Source of the DNA: Cerasicoccus sp. TK19100
Lineage (GTDB): Bacteria > Verrucomicrobiota > Verrucomicrobiia > Opitutales > Cerasicoccaceae
Assembly: GCF_027257155.1 (NCBI RefSeq)
Contig: NZ_JAPWDU010000002.1
Coordinates: forward strand, 248,001-312,000
Reading direction: 5' to 3'
Length of the DNA: 64,000 nt
The translations under genes and the position numbers were made by a program. Under the pieces are notes generated by a model, which did no database searches, was not told the origin of the DNA, and was given only the letters and a program-made list of their open reading frames with translations. Of this stretch, positions 40,867 through 50,512 are shown in pieces. Every line of letters begins with the position of its first letter. Position 1 is the first letter of the stretch.

Positions 40867-42636
40867 CTATGGGCGGCTACGCGCGAATTCCTCGTCCTCA
40901 TATTCCTGAATGACGTCGACCTGGTGTAGCCAGAGATTCGCGTAGCGGCCGTCGTTGAGTAACAGTTCGTCGTGCGTGCCCTTTTCCAGGATGCCGCCGT
41001 TTTCGAGGACGACGATCTGGTCGGCCTTGCGAATGGTCGACAGGCGGTGCGCGATCACGAGCACCGTGCGCTCGCTCATCAAGTTCTCCAGCGCCTGCTG
41101 GATTTGGCGCTCTGTAATGGTGTCCACGCTGGCCGTCGCCTCATCGAGAATCACCAGCGGCGGGTTCTTGAGCAGCACGCGCGCAATGGTCAGGCGTTGC
41201 TTTTCGCCCTGGGACAGGCGGATGCCTTTTTCGCCGATGTTGGTGTCGATCTTGTCCGGCATTTTTTGGACGAATTCCCATGCCGACGAGCCCCGCAGCG
41301 CGTGCTCGATTTCCTCATCGGTGGCGTTCTCCTTGGCGAGCAGCAGGTTCTCGCGAACCGTGCCCTCGAACAAAAACGGATCCTGCGCGACGTGTCCGAT
41401 TTGCTGGTGCAGGTCGTTCAGTGAAAACTCCCGAATGTCCGTGCCGTTGATCGTCACGACGCCTTCGGTGGCGTCGTAGGCGCGCATGGCCAGGTTGGCA
41501 ATCGTGCTCTTGCCCGCGCCGGTGTGGCCCACGAGCGCGGTGACTTTGCCCGGCTCGATGGTCAGCTGGAAGTCCTTGAGCACCGGCGGACGCTCCGGGT
41601 ATTGGAAGGTCACGTTGCGGAAATCGATCTCCAGCAGACCGCCGGGGAATGGCTTGGGCTGCTCGGGGTCTTCGACATCGATCGGCGCATCGAGTATCTC
41701 GAACACGCGCTCGCCGCTGGCCTTACCCGCGACCATCAGGTGGTTGAGCTGGTGCAGCTGGCCGATGGGCATGTAGATCATATTCGCCCACATGAGGAAG
41801 GCCACCATCGTCGGAAAGCCGAACTCGCTGTTGCCTGAGAGGATTAAATAGCCCCCTACCCCGATGACGCTCACGGAGCCCAAGTTGGTAATGAAATTCG
41901 TGCCAGGATTGTAGGCGGCCCAGCGGAACATTGCCGCCAGCAGACGGGTGCGCAGCGTTTCGGCGCGTTGGTCAAAGCGTTTGCCCTCGCGCTCTTGGAG
42001 GCCGAAAGTCTGGATCAGGCGGTTGCCCTGAATGTCTTCCACCAGCAGCGAATTCAGATCACCCGAGGCCTCGCGGACTGGTTTCCAGAATTTGCGCCCT
42101 TGCTTGGCGTAGAAGTAGCCAAGGATCAGCAACGTCGGCACCGGCAAGAATACAAACCACGCCAAAAAGGAGTTCTCCATGAACAGAAAAATCGTCACGC
42201 CGACGAGCATCACCAGCGCGCGGGTGCCGATTTCCGTGCCGTCGAGCAGCGCGCGTTCGACGTTGTTAACGTCTTCAATCACGCGTGAGGAAATTTCGCC
42301 GCTCTTGCGCTGGTCGTAGAAGGAAACCGGCAGGCTCAGCAGCTTGCGGTGGATTTCCATGCGCATGTCCTTCAGCACGCGTTGCTCAAGGATGTTGTTT
42401 ACGGTGATGCGCAGGCCGTTGGCGAGCTCACTGCCAAAGTAAAGCAGCGCAATGATCCCCACCCCAACCCAGAGTTGGTTCAGGGTGCCTTCGGACTCCA
42501 CATCCTGCAAAATGTTCTGGATTTGCTTGGGAATCCAGATTTGCAGCCCGGTCATGGCCACCGCGAGCCCGAGGGTCACGGCGAAGAGCACCGGGTAGCG
42601 GAACAGGTATTGGGAAACGCGCCAAATAACATTCAT
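40867..42636 (-). CDS. ABC exporter, MsbA/MDR type (fused membrane and ATPase domains)
   Basis: 589 residues from the ATG at 42636; the frame upstream overlaps the neighbouring region without coding character. Six membrane spans (about 1-310) precede an ATPase with Walker A GHTGAGKST, signature LSQGEKQRL and Walker B LVILDEATASVD. Homodimeric exporters of this type move lipid A or drugs. The GT9 glycosyltransferase directly upstream suggests an envelope-glycolipid role. Confidence 0.88.
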   Translation of the reverse strand: MNVIWRVSQYLFRYPVLFAVTLGLAVAMTGLQIWIPKQIQNILQDVESEGTLNQLWVGVGIIALLYFGSELANGLRITVNNILEQRVLKDMRMEIHRKLLSLPVSFYDQRKSGEISSRVIEDVNNVERALLDGTEIGTRALVMLVGVTIFLFMENSFLAWFVFLPVPTLLILGYFYAKQGRKFWKPVREASGDLNSLLVEDIQGNRLIQTFGLQEREGKRFDQRAETLRTRLLAAMFRWAAYNPGTNFITNLGSVSVIGVGGYLILSGNSEFGFPTMVAFLMWANMIYMPIGQLHQLNHLMVAGKASGERVFEILDAPIDVEDPEQPKPFPGGLLEIDFRNVTFQYPERPPVLKDFQLTIEPGKVTALVGHTGAGKSTIANLAMRAYDATEGVVTINGTDIREFSLNDLHQQIGHVAQDPFLFEGTVRENLLLAKENATDEEIEHALRGSSAWEFVQKMPDKIDTNIGEKGIRLSQGEKQRLTIARVLLKNPPLVILDEATASVDTITERQIQQALENLMSERTVLVIAHRLSTIRKADQIVVLENGGILEKGTHDELLLNDGRYANLWLHQVDVIQEYEDEEFARSRP

Positions 42637-42700
42637 TCCGCACAACTTGAGTCCCCCGCGCCGAAAGTTCAAGCGAGGAGGTGAAATTACTCTCACCGGC

Positions 42701-43621
42701 TCAGCGGGCCAATTGCGCAAAAACGGCTGCCGCGTCCAGCTTCGCCAGTTCGCCACCCGGGGCCTCGATGACTTGATTCGTCGTTGCCTCCAGCGGATAC
42801 GGCCCGTAGCGGCGCGGCGAGGTTGGCCCAAAAAGCCCAAGCACGGGCTTGCCCATCGCGGCGGCCAGGTGCATCGGTCCGCTGTCGTTGCAAACGCTCA
42901 CCTTGGCACCCGCAATGAGCTGCGGCAGGGCGTCCAACGCAGTCTTGGCGGTCAGGTTGAGGAAACGCTGCTGCGGCCATTGTTCGCGGCCCACCGTCTC
43001 AACATCGCCAGCCCAGACGACGGCGGCATCGGTGTGCTCAAGTATCTGCTCCGTCAAATCGGCAAAGCCCGGCCACTCCTTTTCTGCACGGCGACTGCCG
43101 GGAAATAGCAAGTAGTAGCGCTCGGGCAAGCTCGGCAACGGCTTCTCCGGCTCCGCGAATTCCAACTGGCCAAGTAGCTCATTTTTCAGGCCCATGGCGG
43201 GCATGAATTCGCGCAAAATATCGACCGCATGCGGTTCCGCACCGGCTGGCGTTTTCGCCCATTTACCACAGGCCCAGCGGCTGCCTTCACGGGCGTCAGC
43301 ACGCCCCACCCGGCGATTGCGGGGCGTCTTGGAGAACAGCGCCATGATGCCGCTGCGCGCCAGCCCCTGCATGTCGAGCACCCAGTCGTAAGGTTCGTCG
43401 CGGATATCCGCCACCAGTTGCCCAAACGCGCCCAAACCAGCCCCTCGGTGAAACGGCAGCACGGTATCCACCGTTTTGCAGGCGCGGACCATCGGCGCGA
43501 AAATGTCGCGCGCGACCCAGTCGATTCGTGCGCCGGGCAGTTGCAGGCGGATCGACTCGGCGACCAGCAAGCCGTGAATGATGTCGCCCAGTGAGGACGG
43601 TTTCAGCACCAGTATCCTCAT
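42701..43621 (-). CDS. GT9 family (heptosyltransferase-like) glycosyltransferase
   Basis: 306 residues from the ATG at 43621, 5 bp after dprA ends. N-terminal MRILVLKPSSLGDIIHGLLV, and the sugar-nucleotide site FPGSRRAEKEWP with the later CNDSGPMHLAAAMGKPVLGLFGPT, both typical of WaaC/WaaF-type enzymes. It would add a heptose or related sugar to lipopolysaccharide core. Confidence 0.88.
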   Translation of the reverse strand: MRILVLKPSSLGDIIHGLLVAESIRLQLPGARIDWVARDIFAPMVRACKTVDTVLPFHRGAGLGAFGQLVADIRDEPYDWVLDMQGLARSGIMALFSKTPRNRRVGRADAREGSRWACGKWAKTPAGAEPHAVDILREFMPAMGLKNELLGQLEFAEPEKPLPSLPERYYLLFPGSRRAEKEWPGFADLTEQILEHTDAAVVWAGDVETVGREQWPQQRFLNLTAKTALDALPQLIAGAKVSVCNDSGPMHLAAAMGKPVLGLFGPTSPRRYGPYPLEATTNQVIEAPGGELAKLDAAAVFAQLAR

Positions 43622-43625
43622 CCGT

Positions 43626-44783
43626 TTAGCTCCGCCATTCGTAGGCACCATCGGCGCGCTTACCCACCTTGCGTTTCAACTCCAGCATAAGCAGTGTCGC
43701 GGAAACTGACGCCACCGGCAGCCCGGTTTTCCCGGCTAGCGCATCACGGGTCAACGCATCGCCGTCGAGTAGCTGCTCCAAAATCGAGCGCTCGTCGTTG
43801 TTTAAATCTTTCAATGCATCAGCACGTTTTTCCGCCGTGGCCGAGGCGCTGGGCTTAGCCGCATCGGGCAGCTCCAGTTCCGTTTGGCGGGCACCGCCGT
43901 AGGCGAGCTCATCGATCAAATCATCGACCGAGGTCAGCAAAACAGCCCCGTCGCGTATCAATTGATGGCAGCCCGCGCTGCTGGGCTGGTCGATGCGCCC
44001 GGGCACGGCAAAGACCGGCCGGTTCTGCTCCATGGCGAAGCGCGCGGTGATCATGCTGCCGCCGCTTTTATCTGACTCAACCACGATGGTCGCGGCGGAC
44101 ATGCCTGCGATTAGCCGGTTCCGCATGGGGAACGTTGTCTTGCTCGCCCGCGTGCCAAACGGCAGTTCGCTGATCAAGACACCACGCTCGCCAATGCTTT
44201 TGTAGAGCTCGATGTTTTCCGGCGGGTAAACGATGTCCACCCCGCAGCCAAGAACGGCCGCGGTGTCGCCCTTGACATCCACTGAGGCCTGGTGTGCCTC
44301 GGTGTCGATGCCGCGCGCGAGCCCACTGACCACGCAAAAGCCGAGCTTGTTCAAGTCTTCCGCCAGGCGTTTGGCAACGCCGCGCCCGTAGAGCGTAGTG
44401 CGGCGGCTGCCAACGATAGCCACCGATTTTACTGACGGGCGCAGCGGCCCGATCATGTAAAGGCCTAGCGGCGGATCGTAGATTTTCTTGAGCGGCTTCG
44501 GGTAGTCCGGGTCCGTGATCGCCACGAAGGCCGCGCCCGCGCGCGCCAACCGTTTTTCCTCACGGGCGAGGTCGAAATGTTTCTCCCAATTGCGGATGAT
44601 CTCCGCCGTCTCGTCGCCAATACGCTCCACCCGAAGCAGCGCGGATTTACTCGCGGACAGGATGGCAATCGGGTCGTCGCGAAACTCGTTGAGCAGGCGG
44701 CGCAGCGTCACCGGGCCCAGGCGTGGCAGCCCGTTGAGCGCCAGCATGGCCTGGGTTTTCGTTAACGAGGCGGACAGGCTCAT
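43626..44783 (-). CDS. dprA: DNA processing protein DprA
   Basis: 385 residues from the ATG at 44783. A helix-hairpin-helix-like start (LNGLPRLGPVTLRRLL), the Rossmann-like core with VAIVGSRRTTLYG, VVSGLARGIDTEAHQ and the FPMRNRLIAGMS loop, plus a C-terminal winged helix. It loads RecA on incoming single strands during natural transformation. Confidence 0.93.
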   Translation of the reverse strand: MSLSASLTKTQAMLALNGLPRLGPVTLRRLLNEFRDDPIAILSASKSALLRVERIGDETAEIIRNWEKHFDLAREEKRLARAGAAFVAITDPDYPKPLKKIYDPPLGLYMIGPLRPSVKSVAIVGSRRTTLYGRGVAKRLAEDLNKLGFCVVSGLARGIDTEAHQASVDVKGDTAAVLGCGVDIVYPPENIELYKSIGERGVLISELPFGTRASKTTFPMRNRLIAGMSAATIVVESDKSGGSMITARFAMEQNRPVFAVPGRIDQPSSAGCHQLIRDGAVLLTSVDDLIDELAYGGARQTELELPDAAKPSASATAEKRADALKDLNNDERSILEQLLDGDALTRDALAGKTGLPVASVSATLLMLELKRKVGKRADGAYEWRS

Positions 44784-44794
44784 CGGTGGCAAAT

Positions 44795-45187
44795 CTAGTC
44801 GAGCTCAGTGAACACCACGCGGGTGTCATCCTTGGCGAAAATTAACTGCGCGCCATCCAGCGTCATGGTCGCGCCGTCCATCGCGGAGTTGAGCTCGTGC
44901 TCCATTTGCATGGCCTCCGGCGGGCCGGCGCGGCGAGTGCTGATCATCGGCCCCAGCTTGCCATCGGTCACGGTGCCGCGCCAAAGATTGACGGGGCCAT
45001 CGCCGCTAATCTCGTTGCCCTTAACGGTCATCGAAACGCCGTCCACGGTGGGCTTTTCGCCGTTGATCGAGGTCAGCACGTAGTTGCCGCTGGGGTCCGG
45101 TTGATTCATCGAACTACAGCCACAGGTAAACAGCGCGAAGACGGCGCTGAGGAGAAAAGCAAGGCATTGAAGGTTGTTGCGCATCAT
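44795..45187 (-). CDS. META/HslJ-like lipoprotein
   Basis: 130 residues. A signal peptide ends in the lipobox-like LFTCGCSS. The mature part has repeated short beta motifs (GNYVLTSINGEKP, VSMTVKGNEISGDG, MTLDGAQLIFAKDDTRV) like META-domain proteins. Anchored in the envelope; function unknown. Confidence 0.7.
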   Translation of the reverse strand: MMRNNLQCLAFLLSAVFALFTCGCSSMNQPDPSGNYVLTSINGEKPTVDGVSMTVKGNEISGDGPVNLWRGTVTDGKLGPMISTRRAGPPEAMQMEHELNSAMDGATMTLDGAQLIFAKDDTRVVFTELD

Positions 45188-45215
45188 GACTGTGTATCAT
45201 TTCGAGATTTGCCGT

Positions 45216-46763
45216 CTATGCCAAACGTAAAACCGTGGATAAATACGGCAGCAAATCCGTGGTCGCCACCGAAACGGCACCACGCTCGCGGGCCAACAAA
45301 TCCGCCGCCATACCGTGCCAAACGACGCCTGCGCTCGCCGCATGAAACGCCTCTTTGGGCATTTGCGCGAGCAGGCCGCCAATGAGGCCGCTTAAAATAT
45401 CGCCACTACCCCCACGCGCCAACACCGGTCCACCAAATGGCGAGGCGTGGACGAAACGACCGTCGGTGACCCGTGTCATGGGCCCCTTGTAAACCGCAAT
45501 CAAGTCGTGCTTGTGTGCATACCAGGTGAGCGCCTCGCGATCGTAATTCGCACTGTCGCTTTCGCTGAGACGCTTGAACTCGCCTGCGTGCGGCGTGATG
45601 ATCGAGGCACCTTTATTAGGCCCACGTTCGGCGACAATATCGAGCACCGAGGGAAACAGCGCATCGGCATCCAGCACGATCGGCGTTTGTGCCTCCGCGA
45701 CAATTTCCTCGATAAGTTTGCGGGTTTCCAGCTCGTGCCCCAGGCCGGAGCCAATGAGCAAGGCGTTGGCGCGGGGCAACTTTTCCCGTAGCAAATGCCA
45801 GCCCTCCAGCGCGAGTCCGCCGTCCGGCGTTTCCGGCCACGGCACCCACATGACCTCTGGCAGTTGCGCGGCCAATTGCGCCGCCACGCTTTCCGGAGCA
45901 AATGCTGTAACCAACCCTGCTCCACTACGCAGCGCCGCCATGGCGTTCATCAGCAAGGCCCCGGGCATCGAACGCGAACCGGCCACGATAAACAAATGCC
46001 CGTAGCTGCGCTTGTCGGAAACCGCGGGCCGCCAGTTGCGAAGCCTCGCCAGCACGTCCGGGGTCAGTACCTCTTCGCCGCTTTGCTGCGGGCCAGCGTA
46101 GAGTTCGTCAAAAAAGCCAATATCGAGATAGCGCAAGCGGCCGACTTTGTTCGCGTGCTGTGGCTCGATGGCCGGTGTTTTCAAAATGCCGGTTGCGTAG
46201 GTGAAGTCAGCCTGAAACGCATCGGGGTCGCCGAGGCCACTGGGCAGATCGACCGCCACACGAAACCGAATCGTCGGGTGCGCATTGACCGCCGAAAGCA
46301 GTTGCTTGGCGCTGTCTCGCAGTGGCGGTTTGAACTGCATGCCGAGCAGTCCATCGATGCAGATTTCGAAATCCAGATTGGCAATTTTGAGCTGGGTGAC
46401 GACTTGCGCCTTACCGCCAGACTCCAGCGCATCCCAGGCGCGGCGCGTCAGCGTGCGACAGTCCTTCTTTTCCACCAGCGGTAAAATGTGAATTTCCGCT
46501 TCGGGCCGGAGGTGCTTAATTTCATCTGCCGCCAGGAGTGCGTCGCCCCCGTTGTGCCCCTTGCCGACCAACACGAGAATGCGCGGCTTGCGGTGCGCCC
46601 GCGAATGCATGTGCGCGACTTCGCAAAAATCGTCCAACGCGGCGCGCCCCAGCGAACGGCCGGCTTTGTTCATCGCGGTCCACTCCGCCTCGCGACCAGT
46701 CAGTAGGCGCTTCTCGAAGTCCACCGATTCCTGGCAGGTTAAAATGGGATGGGCGTAAATCAT
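45216..46763 (-). CDS. nnr: bifunctional NAD(P)HX epimerase/dehydratase
   Basis: 515 residues. The N-terminal YjeF_N part has GKGHNGGDALLAA and the VAVDLPSGL catalytic strand; the C-terminal carbohydrate-kinase-like dehydratase part has VLDADAL, ITPHAGEFKRL and RGGSGDILSGLIGGLLAQ. Repairs hydrated NAD(P)H. Starts in an ATGA overlap with acpS, a common gene pair. Confidence 0.94.
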   Translation of the reverse strand: MIYAHPILTCQESVDFEKRLLTGREAEWTAMNKAGRSLGRAALDDFCEVAHMHSRAHRKPRILVLVGKGHNGGDALLAADEIKHLRPEAEIHILPLVEKKDCRTLTRRAWDALESGGKAQVVTQLKIANLDFEICIDGLLGMQFKPPLRDSAKQLLSAVNAHPTIRFRVAVDLPSGLGDPDAFQADFTYATGILKTPAIEPQHANKVGRLRYLDIGFFDELYAGPQQSGEEVLTPDVLARLRNWRPAVSDKRSYGHLFIVAGSRSMPGALLMNAMAALRSGAGLVTAFAPESVAAQLAAQLPEVMWVPWPETPDGGLALEGWHLLREKLPRANALLIGSGLGHELETRKLIEEIVAEAQTPIVLDADALFPSVLDIVAERGPNKGASIITPHAGEFKRLSESDSANYDREALTWYAHKHDLIAVYKGPMTRVTDGRFVHASPFGGPVLARGGSGDILSGLIGGLLAQMPKEAFHAASAGVVWHGMAADLLARERGAVSVATTDLLPYLSTVLRLA

Positions 46764-47179
46764 AAATGCTTGGTGCCGCCAACGATCACGGCGAAGGCCA
46801 TGGCCTGCGTGCTGGTATGCGTCAACGAGAGTAAGACCTCGGCCCCGCCAACTTTGCGAAGCAAAGTAAGACCTAGTTCATCAAGCACGGCGATCGGCTG
46901 CCCTTGCGGGCCTTTCTCGACGCTCAGGGACAGCAGGCCAAAGTCTTTGCCTATGCCGCAGCCGAAGGCTTTCGATACCGCCTCCTTTGCGGCAAAGCGC
47001 GCTGAGAGCGAGGGATATGGATTGCGCATGGCCATGCAGTATTCCTGCTCGGCCGCGCTGAAGATTTTCTCCAGGCAACGCTCACCGTGGCGCTCATGCA
47101 TGTCGCGCATGCGCTCGATATCGACTAAATCACAGCCGATGCCGATCACGGGGCCACGTATGCGCGAGGGGTCAACCAT
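46760..47179 (-). CDS. acpS: holo-ACP synthase
   Basis: 139 residues. IGIGCDLVDIERM (metal aspartate) and SARFAAKEAVSKAFG (metal glutamate) are the AcpS signatures. It transfers phosphopantetheine to ACPs, presumably including the one at 32834. Overlaps pdxJ by 1 bp and nnr by 4 bp. Confidence 0.94.
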   Translation of the reverse strand: MVDPSRIRGPVIGIGCDLVDIERMRDMHERHGERCLEKIFSAAEQEYCMAMRNPYPSLSARFAAKEAVSKAFGCGIGKDFGLLSLSVEKGPQGQPIAVLDELGLTLLRKVGGAEVLLSLTHTSTQAMAFAVIVGGTKHL

Positions 47180-47943
47180 TAGCGATAGACCCCGTTCATC
47201 AGCGCCTTCATCTCGCGCACGGCTTCATCGACGCCCACAAACAGCGAACGGCTGACGATGCTATGGCCGATGTTCATCTCGTGCACCCACGGAATTTCGC
47301 GCGCGTGCTTGATGTTGGCGTAGTTAATGCCGTGGCCGGCGTTGACCTTTAAACCTGCCTCATGAGCGCGGACAGCACCATGCTTGAGCTTGTCCAGCTC
47401 TTGCTCCATGTCCGGGCCATAATAGGCGTTCGCGAATGCACCGGTGTGCAGCTCCACGTATTCCGCACCGAGCTCGGCGGAGGCGTCGATCTGGGCAAAA
47501 TCCGGGTCAATGAAAAGACTGGTCGCAATGCCGTTTTCCTTCATCGCGGAGATTACGGATGCCACTCGGCTACGATGGGTAACGATGTCCAGCCCGCCTT
47601 CGGTGGTGACTTCTTCGCGGCTCTCCGGCACGAGCAAAACCGTGGCCGGCTTGACCTCCAGAGCGACTTTCACCATCTCATCCGTGGCGGCCATTTCCAG
47701 GTTCATCGGAACCTGAATCATCTCGATCATGCGGTAAACATCGCTGTCTTGAATGTGGCGGCGGTCTTCGCGCAAATGCAGGGTAATGGCGTCCGCGCCA
47801 GCGCGTTGTGCAGCCAGGGCGTAGTCGACGGGATCGGGCTCGACCATGCGGCCGCGGTCGAGTGGATTCTCGCGGTAGCGGGCTTGGCGCACCGTGGCGC
47901 TGTGGTCGATATTGACGCCCAGAAGGATGTGTTGGGAACTCAT
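47179..47943 (-). CDS. pdxJ: pyridoxine 5'-phosphate synthase
   Basis: 254 residues. LGVNIDHSATVRQARY, ITLHLREDRRHIQDSD, EYVELHTGAFA and NAGHGINY match PdxJ throughout. It closes the pyridine ring of vitamin B6. The pdxJ-acpS order is conserved in many bacteria. Confidence 0.95.
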   Translation of the reverse strand: MSSQHILLGVNIDHSATVRQARYRENPLDRGRMVEPDPVDYALAAQRAGADAITLHLREDRRHIQDSDVYRMIEMIQVPMNLEMAATDEMVKVALEVKPATVLLVPESREEVTTEGGLDIVTHRSRVASVISAMKENGIATSLFIDPDFAQIDASAELGAEYVELHTGAFANAYYGPDMEQELDKLKHGAVRAHEAGLKVNAGHGINYANIKHAREIPWVHEMNIGHSIVSRSLFVGVDEAVREMKALMNGVYR

Positions 47944-47995
47944 GTAAAATCGGGTTTAGGCGATGTTTTACGGCATCACCCAAGCTGAGCAAAGA

Positions 47996-48751
47996 CTAAA
48001 ACAACTCGGTCTGCGTCGCGTTGTTTTTTGGCAATTCCAACTTGCGCAGAAAAAGCGAACGATGATGCGGGGACGGCCCATGCTCACGCAGCGCAGCCAA
48101 GTGCCTCGGCGCGCCGTAGCCCTTGTGCTGATCAAAGCCGTAACGCGAATCCTCTTGATGCAGGTCAACGATCATACGATCCCGCGTAACTTTGGCAAAG
48201 ATCGACGCCATGGCAATTGCCAGGCTTTTACCGTCGCCCCCGACCACTGCTTCGTGCCGCCAGCGAAAGGGCTTCAGCGGTTTGCCGTCGACCAAGACTT
48301 GCGGCAAGCGTTGCATACTCGCCGCGCCGTTGAGTAGTTCGCCATGCTCGTCGTCGAAAGTCTGTAGCTCCATTTGCAGAGCCTCCAACGCACGGCCCAT
48401 CGCCAAGCGCGTTGCCCCCAGGATGTTCAATTCCTCGATCTCGGCGACGCTGCCAATGCCGGGAAACACGCGCACCCACCCCTGCTCCATCCAATCGGCG
48501 ATGAGGGCAAACTGCTCGTCGCGCTGCGCGGCCTTGAGCTGCTTGGAGTCGTTGATCGCCTTGCTCTGTCGCTTGAAGGCAGCGTTCTCGTAAGTGTCCG
48601 TGGATATCAACGCAACGGCGGCGACCACCGGTCCGGCCAAGGCACCGCGCCCGGCCTCATCGACGCCAATGATCGCAGGGCGCTGGCTCGTACGCAACTG
48701 CTGACGGTCGAACCGCCACAAGGGGTGCCCTTTGCGAACCGTGTTTGCCAT
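47996..48751 (-). CDS. rnhB: ribonuclease HII
   Basis: 251 residues from the ATG at 48751. GVDEAGRGALAGPVVAA holds the first two acidic residues; SIFAKVTRDRM and YGFDQHKGYG follow. An insertion of about 25 residues (ALEALQMELQTFDDEHGELL) lies in the middle. It removes ribonucleotides from DNA. Confidence 0.93.
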   Translation of the reverse strand: MANTVRKGHPLWRFDRQQLRTSQRPAIIGVDEAGRGALAGPVVAAVALISTDTYENAAFKRQSKAINDSKQLKAAQRDEQFALIADWMEQGWVRVFPGIGSVAEIEELNILGATRLAMGRALEALQMELQTFDDEHGELLNGAASMQRLPQVLVDGKPLKPFRWRHEAVVGGDGKSLAIAMASIFAKVTRDRMIVDLHQEDSRYGFDQHKGYGAPRHLAALREHGPSPHHRSLFLRKLELPKNNATQTELF

Positions 48752-48760
48752 TGCCAATCG

Positions 48761-49810
48761 TTAACCGCCCAGGCGCCACATTTCTTCGGGCACGTCCTGA
48801 GCGTTGGTGCGTGGCGTGAGCTGCCGTGTTTCGGAGTAGTTGTCCTTGCGATGTAGCCAGATGTCGCGCAGCAGTGCGGGGAAATCCTCGCGCTGAATGG
48901 CCGCCCGGAGCGGAATGCCCTTGGTCGCGAACAGGCACGTGAAAAGCTCGCCCTCCGCCGATACCCGGGCACGCGTGCAATCGCCGCAAAACGGACGGCT
49001 GATCGACTCGATAAAACCGACTTCCAGGCCATTGTCTGCGTAGCGGTAGCGACGCGCCACTTCGCCGTAGGTCACCGGTTTTTCTGGCGTGAGTTCGCTG
49101 ATCGTGCCAAGCCTTTCACGGATTTCCTGGCCGGTAATCACGTCGTCTCGGCTCCATCCGTTACTCGAACCGACGTCCATGTATTCGATGTAGCGCAGGA
49201 CCATGCCGCGATCGCGGGCCGCTTGGGCCAGCGGTAAAATTTCCCCATCGTTGACCCCGCGCTTGATCACGGCATTGAGCTTTACGCCGAGCCCTACTTC
49301 GCGCGCCGTCTCCGCGGCATCGAGCACATCCTGCGGCGAGAAAGGTCGGCCAGCCATGCGCTCGGCAGCATCAGGGTTGATCGCATCGAGGCTGATGTTT
49401 ACGCGGTCGAGGCCCGCGTCATGCAGCTCTTTGGCCATTCGCTTTAAGCGCAACGCATTGGTCGTTAAGGCCAGATCGACGTCGGGATTCTGCTCGCGCA
49501 AGCGCGCCACGAAATCCGCAATTCCCGGACGCAACAGCGGCTCGCCGCCCGTGAGGCGAATCTTCTCCACGCCCAGCCCGATGAAGGCATTGGCGACGCG
49601 CTCCAGCTCGTCAAACGAGAGCAATTCGTTCAGCGACTTGAAACGGAAGTTTTCGCCAAACAACGACTCCGGCAGGCAATACTGGCAGCGCAAGTTACAG
49701 CGGTCGATGACCGACAAGCGCAGGTCGCGCAACAGGCGTCCCCGGGCGTCAGCGGTGTTTTTCCGCGAGGCCTGGGCTTTCCCTGCAAACTGTTGGGCTG
49801 TGGCCAGCAT
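48761..49810 (-). CDS. moaA: GTP 3',8-cyclase MoaA
   Basis: 349 residues from the ATG at 49810 (TAATG overlap with moaE). Radical-SAM cluster CNLRCQYC, KIRLTGGEPLLRPG, a C-terminal cluster in FCGDCTRARVSAEGELFTCLF, and a final GG-type tail RLGG. It performs the first step of molybdopterin synthesis. Confidence 0.95.
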   Translation of the reverse strand: MLATAQQFAGKAQASRKNTADARGRLLRDLRLSVIDRCNLRCQYCLPESLFGENFRFKSLNELLSFDELERVANAFIGLGVEKIRLTGGEPLLRPGIADFVARLREQNPDVDLALTTNALRLKRMAKELHDAGLDRVNISLDAINPDAAERMAGRPFSPQDVLDAAETAREVGLGVKLNAVIKRGVNDGEILPLAQAARDRGMVLRYIEYMDVGSSNGWSRDDVITGQEIRERLGTISELTPEKPVTYGEVARRYRYADNGLEVGFIESISRPFCGDCTRARVSAEGELFTCLFATKGIPLRAAIQREDFPALLRDIWLHRKDNYSETRQLTPRTNAQDVPEEMWRLGG

Positions 49811-50265
49811 TAGTGATGATGCGCTTTCTCCGGATGGCGGTGGTCGCAATGGCAGGCGGTGGGGTCCACCCATTCGTCCCTGCCGTCAGTGTAAAATTCA
49901 TGCTTCCATACGGGCACCGTCGCCTTGATTTCATCGATGATAAACCGGCACGCCTCGAAAGCCTGATCGCGGTGGACCGAGCAAACACCGACCCACACCG
50001 CCATGTCGCCCGGGCTCAAATTGCCAATGCGATGTTCCGCGCGGGCATCAAGCAGGTCGTATTGCTTGCAGGCTGCGGCCAGCACCTCCGCGCCTTGCTT
50101 GGTGGCTAAATTCGCGTAGGCCTGATACTCCAAGCGAATCACACCGCGGCCCAAATGATGGTCGCGCACCCAACCTTCAAAACAGCAGAAACCACCGGCG
50201 TCCACGCGTAAAAGCGAGGCCCGCAGTTGCTGTTCATTGATTGGGTTTTCGGTTAGCGTAAACAT
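49810..50265 (-). CDS. moaE: molybdopterin synthase large subunit MoaE
   Basis: 151 residues. GFCCFEGWVRDHHLGRGV and LEYQAYANLA at the N-terminus, HRIGNLSPGDMAVWVGVCSVHR, then VPVWKHEFYTDGRDEWV with the active-site lysine. The histidine-rich end CDHRHPEKAHHH is unusual and might bind metal. Confidence 0.93.
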   Translation of the reverse strand: MFTLTENPINEQQLRASLLRVDAGGFCCFEGWVRDHHLGRGVIRLEYQAYANLATKQGAEVLAAACKQYDLLDARAEHRIGNLSPGDMAVWVGVCSVHRDQAFEACRFIIDEIKATVPVWKHEFYTDGRDEWVDPTACHCDHRHPEKAHHH

Positions 50266-50269
50266 CGAA

Positions 50270-50512
50270 TTAACCTCCGGACATGGGCGGCATTATTGCG
50301 AGAACATCGCCATCGTCAAACGGTTCGTCCACCCCGCAAAATGAGTCGTTGCGCGCAAAACGGACCTTCTCCTGAGGGAGCGCCCAGCCGTAGCGGTGCT
50401 TCAGCTCTGCGAACAAACTGCCCACCGAAGCAGCGTCCGAAGTAAGGCGTTCCTCACTGCGTCCGGCCTGCGCGCCTAATTGGGCAAAGTATAGCAGAGT
50501 GATTTGTTTCAC
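50270..50512 (-). CDS. moaD: molybdopterin synthase sulfur carrier MoaD
   Basis: 80 residues, ubiquitin-like, ending in the obligatory GG (MPPMSGG). It carries the sulfur that MoaE inserts. Its start overlaps the mobA stop by 4 bp. The MoaD-activating enzyme MoeB is not in the window. Confidence 0.9.
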   Translation of the reverse strand: MKQITLLYFAQLGAQAGRSEERLTSDAASVGSLFAELKHRYGWALPQEKVRFARNDSFCGVDEPFDDGDVLAIMPPMSGG